A stretch of DNA of 35,054 bases from SIG575 sp045534165 (lineage in GTDB: Bacteria; Bacillota; Clostridia; Oscillospirales; Acutalibacteraceae), in contig JAZSJD010000026.1 in the NCBI GenBank assembly GCA_045534165.1, forward strand, positions 1 to 35,054, given 5' to 3'. This document shows, one piece after another, positions 31,610 to 35,054 of the stretch (within the stretch, counting starts at the first letter, position 1; each line of letters opens with the position of its first letter). The position numbers and the translations under genes were made by a program. Below the pieces are notes generated by a model. That model saw nothing but the letters and a program-made list of their open reading frames with translations. It did not search any database and was not told the origin of the DNA.

Positions 31610-32506
31610 GTGGAATATTATCTTGGAATAGACGGCGGCGGTACTAAAACTACCGCTGCCGTATCGGATGAAAAGGGCAATATTTTATTCAAAAAAGTTG
31701 GTAAAACAATTAATTTTTACTCAGTAGGAATGGATAAAGCCCGTGAAAATCTTCTTGAAATAATAGAAGATATTTACAACGAAACAGGTAAAATAACTTT
31801 TGAGAGTGTTTTTGTTGGTTGCTCTGCCCTTGACAGAGAAGCCGATGCAGAAACGCTCCAAAGTCTTTGTGGTTCAATTGATGCCAAAAAAATTAAAATG
31901 GACAGCGACCTTTATGTTGCATTAAAATCTGTTGATGGTGCAAAATGCCCCTGCGTTGCAATCTGCGGTACGGGTTCAATGGTAATCGGCGAAGATAAAG
32001 ATGGCAACATTAAATTCAAAGGTGGCTGGGGACACATAATAGGTGATGAAGGCTCAGGCTATGCAATTGCAGTCAATGCCCTGAAATGTTGTGCTATTTT
32101 CTGCGACAGTAATGAAGAATCATTACTTCTTGAAAAAGCAAATGAATATTTTCAGGTCGAAGATTTCAGGCAGGCTATTGATAAAATTTATTCACAGGAA
32201 ACGACAAAAGATGTTCTGGCAGGTTTTGCTACATCTGTTCAACAAGCAGCAGAGGCAGGGGACTACTTTGCAGAAACAATTATTGTGAATGAAGCCCATA
32301 ATTTTGCAAGAACTGTATTTTCACTTCTTGGTGAAGTTGAAGAGTGTTCTGTCCTTGCATTATATGGTGGAATATTTCAGCATAACGGAATTTTCACCGG
32401 AACTTTCAAAGAAGATATAAATGAATTTTATCCTGATTTGGAAATTAAACTTTTAACAACACCGCCTGAAGAAGGCGCACTTAAAATAGCGAGGGAATTA
32501 AAATGA
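31610..32506 (+). CDS. BadF/NAGK-type ATPase, probable N-acetylglucosamine kinase
   Basis: The 298-residue ASKHA-fold protein has phosphate-1 motif LGIDGGGTKTTAAV at the N-terminus, CGTGSMVIG as the middle glycine loop, GGWGHIIGDEGSGYAIA and ALYGGIF near the end. These fit the BadF/BadG/BcrA/BcrD family, which includes eukaryote-like N-acetylglucosamine kinases. Next to a SIS protein and a GH84 hexosaminidase, phosphorylation of released GlcNAc is the best guess. The start is GTG at 31610. Its stop overlaps the next gene by four bases (ATGA). Confidence 0.83.
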   Translation: MEYYLGIDGGGTKTTAAVSDEKGNILFKKVGKTINFYSVGMDKARENLLEIIEDIYNETGKITFESVFVGCSALDREADAETLQSLCGSIDAKKIKMDSDLYVALKSVDGAKCPCVAICGTGSMVIGEDKDGNIKFKGGWGHIIGDEGSGYAIAVNALKCCAIFCDSNEESLLLEKANEYFQVEDFRQAIDKIYSQETTKDVLAGFATSVQQAAEAGDYFAETIIVNEAHNFARTVFSLLGEVEECSVLALYGGIFQHNGIFTGTFKEDINEFYPDLEIKLLTTPPEEGALKIARELK

Positions 32507-33240
32507 AAACATATCTCGGATATATTCAGAATGTAAAAAATATCGTTGATAAAATCGAAACAAAAGGTGCCCAAAGTATTGAAAAGGCAGCATCTGTTTT
32601 CAGCGAAACTTTAATTAACGGTAAAAGAATTTTTCTTTTCGGCACAGGCCATTCTCATATGCTTTCGGAAGAACTTTTCTACAGAGCAGGCGGTCTTGTA
32701 AATATTCAGCCCGTGCTTGTTGAACCATTGATGCTCCATGTTTCAGCATCTGAAAGTACACTTGCTGAACGTGTTGAAGGTTATGCCGAAAAGATTTTTG
32801 AAGAATATGGTATGAGTTGCGGAGACACAATTGTCATCATTTCAAACTCAGGCAGAAACGGTGTTGTTGTTGATATGGCACTTCTTTGCAAGGAAAAAGG
32901 ACTTAATGTTATCTGCCTTACAAACCTTGAACATACATATGCAGGTGCATCACGTCATAAGAGTGGAAAACGTCTTTGTGAAATTGCAGATATTGTTCTT
33001 GATAATTTCGGCTGTGTTGGTGATGCTTGTGTTGAAGTTGATGGCGTTGAGGGTAAAATCTGCCCAACATCAACCGTTGCAGGTGCATTGATTCTTAATG
33101 CAATTGTTTCAGAAACAGTAGATATGTGTGCCAAGAAAGGCTTTTCACCTGAACATTTTGCAAGTTCAAATGTTGATGGTGGCGATGAAATTAACAACAA
33201 GTTAGTTGAAAAATATAAAAAGGAGATTAAACACCTTTGA
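32503..33240 (+). CDS. SIS-domain sugar-phosphate-binding protein (UPF0309-like)
   Basis: The 245-residue cytoplasmic protein has one SIS domain: FLFGTGHSHMLSEELFYRAGG (strand and phosphate loop), VIISNSGRNGVVVDMA and CLTNLEHTYAGASRHKSGKRL. This pattern matches the UPF0309 / sugar isomerase-domain group, which lies close to MurQ-type etherases and amino-sugar isomerases. It lacks a separate deaminase domain. The overlap by four bases with both neighbours (ATGA before, TTGA after) shows tight coupling. A role acting on a phosphorylated amino sugar made by the upstream kinase is inferred. Confidence 0.83.
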   Translation: MKTYLGYIQNVKNIVDKIETKGAQSIEKAASVFSETLINGKRIFLFGTGHSHMLSEELFYRAGGLVNIQPVLVEPLMLHVSASESTLAERVEGYAEKIFEEYGMSCGDTIVIISNSGRNGVVVDMALLCKEKGLNVICLTNLEHTYAGASRHKSGKRLCEIADIVLDNFGCVGDACVEVDGVEGKICPTSTVAGALILNAIVSETVDMCAKKGFSPEHFASSNVDGGDEINNKLVEKYKKEIKHL

Positions 33241-34895
33241 TTTATCCTAAAATTCAGAAAAACAATCTTAACGGTGAAAAACTTTCTGTAAAAGAAGTCA
33301 GTTTTTCAGGCGATTTTAATGATGTTGCAGAAAAAGTTTTTAATATGTACGATTTACCTTTTTCGGAAAAAGGTTTTTCAGTTAAGATTAAAATAACAAA
33401 CAGCAGAAAAACAACATATATTGAGTCACTTTTACGTTTGAGTAATGAAAAATATTTTATTACTGTAAGCGAAAACGGTGCAGTTATAGAAACCTCATCA
33501 AAGAGAGGTGTTTTCCGTGCTGTAAATACTCTTGCAAAGTTAATAATTAAAGATGAACTCAGATGCGGTGAAGTTGAAGATTATCCTCTTTTTGTAAAAA
33601 GGGGATATATCGAGGGCTTTTATGGTGATACATGGGAGCAGAATAAACGTCTTTCTGTTATGCAGTTAATGGCAAAATATTCAATGAATACTTTCTATTA
33701 TGCACCTAAAGATGATATATATCATCGTGAAAAATGGAGAGAAATTTATCCTGAAAAAGAACTTTCAGATTTGAAAAATCTTTTTGATTTTGCCACAGAA
33801 AATGAAATGGATTTCTGTTGGTCAATAGGTCCCGGACTTACATATAACTACACATCGGAAAACGATTTTGATTTGCTTATCAACAAAATCAAAAATGTTT
33901 ATTCTGTCGGTATCAGAAATTTCGGTCTTTTGCTTGATGATATCCCTGCGGATTTTCAATTTGCAGATGATGCGGAAGCTTTCGACAGCATTGTAGATGC
34001 ACACATTTACCTTGTAAATAAAACTTATAATGCACTCAAAGCATTTGATTCTTCAATCACTCTCACCGTTTGTCCCACACAATATTTCGGCGATGAAAAT
34101 GGCTATTATATATCAAAATTCGGCTCATTTATTCCTGCTGATGTAAGTCTCTTCTGGACAGGGCAGGAGATTTGCTCAAGGGTTCTTACAGTAAGGGAAG
34201 CAGATGAATTTTTGCGTTCAACCTGCCACAAACCTCTTTATTGGGATAATTTCCCCGTTAATGATGCTGAAATGTTCCAGGAAATGCACATCGGTGCAGT
34301 TAAAGGCAGAGATAAAGAGCTTTTCAAATCCTGTGAAGGAATTATTTCAAATGTTATGGAATATGCAGAATGTTCCAAAATTCCATTGATGACGATTGCT
34401 GATTATTTGTGGAATCCTGTTTCATATGACCCTGATGAATCACTTGAAAATTCACACAAAGAAATGTTTGGTGATAAAGCAGATTTGTTCTTCTATTTTT
34501 CAGATCATCTTGGTGTTTCTTGTGTTAACAGACATGCTTCAGCCTTTATGAGTGAAACATTTGAAAAAATAAACTTCCAGAATGCAATGGGTAACAAAGA
34601 AAAAGCACTTGAGATTTTCAGAGAATATATTTCAGGATGCAAAGAATGTCTTGCTTTCATCAGTGATACATCTGTTCCCGTGTTTGCAGAAATGCAGAAA
34701 TGGGTAAGGAAATTTTCAATGTGTTGCGATGTGCTTGATGCAATTTATGATATGTGGGAAAATCCTGACAATAAAAAGAAAGAATATCTTTCAGATTTGC
34801 TGGAAAAATATAATTCAGATGCAGTAATTCTCACCGGCTTCTGTCTTCGTGAATTAGCAGAAAAAACATTGAAATATGCAATGGTAACTAAATGA
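33237..34895 (+). CDS. GH84-type beta-N-acetylglucosaminidase, cytoplasmic
   Basis: The 552-residue protein has an N-terminal hexosaminidase alpha/beta domain (about 1-115). The GH84 catalytic barrel begins at KRGYIEGFYGDTWEQNKRLS, with NTFYYAPKDDIYHR and LLLDDIPADF; Asp234-Asp235 are the expected catalytic pair for substrate-assisted cleavage. A helical C-terminal region follows. GH84 enzymes remove GlcNAc from O-GlcNAc proteins, hyaluronan-type or other glycans. No signal peptide is present, unlike many secreted GH84 enzymes, so it probably works on imported oligosaccharides. TTG at 33237 is used as start: AAGGAG lies 13-18 nt upstream, it overlaps the SIS gene stop, and no nearby ATG exists. 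Confidence 0.9.
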   Translation: MIYPKIQKNNLNGEKLSVKEVSFSGDFNDVAEKVFNMYDLPFSEKGFSVKIKITNSRKTTYIESLLRLSNEKYFITVSENGAVIETSSKRGVFRAVNTLAKLIIKDELRCGEVEDYPLFVKRGYIEGFYGDTWEQNKRLSVMQLMAKYSMNTFYYAPKDDIYHREKWREIYPEKELSDLKNLFDFATENEMDFCWSIGPGLTYNYTSENDFDLLINKIKNVYSVGIRNFGLLLDDIPADFQFADDAEAFDSIVDAHIYLVNKTYNALKAFDSSITLTVCPTQYFGDENGYYISKFGSFIPADVSLFWTGQEICSRVLTVREADEFLRSTCHKPLYWDNFPVNDAEMFQEMHIGAVKGRDKELFKSCEGIISNVMEYAECSKIPLMTIADYLWNPVSYDPDESLENSHKEMFGDKADLFFYFSDHLGVSCVNRHASAFMSETFEKINFQNAMGNKEKALEIFREYISGCKECLAFISDTSVPVFAEMQKWVRKFSMCCDVLDAIYDMWENPDNKKKEYLSDLLEKYNSDAVILTGFCLRELAEKTLKYAMVTK

Positions 34896-34913
34896 CAAAA
34901 AGAGCCTTGGCAT

Positions 34914-35054
34914 CGCTGAGCTCCCATAAGGCAGTATTTCTTTAAAATGTGAACTTACGGCACAATAATGCGTTAAAAATCACCGATACGCGACAGCGTT
35001 ATCGGTGATTTTTGCCTTTTCTTGCACACGCAATTTCGCATTTTAAAGTGCTAC
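34914..35054. repeat. Structured intergenic repeat, copy 2 (cut by window end)
   Basis: Positions 34914-35052 align without gaps to 18198-18336 of copy 1. From 34926 on there are only three mismatches in 127 nt. The stem CTTTAAAATG/CATTTTAAAG and the central hairpin are kept. The terminal arm (34896-34913) has a different sequence from copy 1. The element starts just after the hexosaminidase gene stop and its 3' half lies beyond the window. Confidence 0.87.
34975..35013. terminator. Terminator-like hairpin inside repeat copy 2
   Basis: Same hairpin as in copy 1 with the GACA loop. T34980 pairs with A35008, where copy 1 has A18264-T18292, an exact base-pair swap. It probably ends the amino-sugar operon transcript. 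Confidence 0.68.

Overview
The window looks like a chromosomal segment of an anaerobic, AT-rich Gram-positive Clostridia, most likely from the Ruminococcaceae/Oscillospiraceae. This is inferred from three things: a clostridial-type division and cell-wall (dcw) cluster, a SCIFF peptide with its radical-SAM maturase, and single-copy cohesin and dockerin proteins. No rRNA, tRNA, CRISPR array, phage gene or transposase was recognised.

Layout. Positions 1-1022 hold the 3' part of a PHP-fold metallohydrolase gene. A convergent cytidylate-kinase-like gene follows, and it shares an overlapping divergent promoter region with ligA. From about 3865 to 18165 runs a long dcw cluster on the + strand: mraZ, rsmH, ftsL, a PASTA-type class B PBP, murE, murF, mraY, ftsW, murG, murA, ftsQ, ftsZ. 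murD, murC, murB and ftsA are not in it. It starts at a consensus promoter embedded in a dense set of MraZ-like boxes. Candidate internal promoters precede murA and ftsZ. It ends at a 308-bp palindromic structured repeat.

Positions 18495-22662 (- strand) form an operon: an ABC exporter with an N-terminal zinc ribbon, a DUF1854 protein, a DarA/PstA-type c-di-AMP receptor and an FkbM-like methyltransferase. Divergent to it is a stand-alone unit with a perfect consensus promoter, a 41-residue amphipathic peptide and a terminator. Next come three exported proteins: dockerin plus DUF4474, a soluble cohesin protein, and a cohesin protein with a C-terminal membrane anchor. Together they resemble a minimal surface-display module.

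Positions 26710-29640 (- strand) hold the SCIFF precursor, an attenuator-like hairpin, the SCIFF maturase and a translationally coupled Orn/Lys/Arg-decarboxylase-family gene. Positions 29837-34895 (+ strand) hold a secreted neutral-ceramidase-like hydrolase followed by an overlapping trio: a BadF/NAGK-type kinase, a SIS-domain protein and a cytoplasmic GH84-type beta-N-acetylhexosaminidase. The trio looks like an amino-sugar salvage operon. The window ends inside a second copy of the structured repeat.

The most novel-looking items are the repeat, whose two copies differ by an exact compensatory base-pair change, the orphan 41-residue peptide gene, and the three-gene cohesin/dockerin island.
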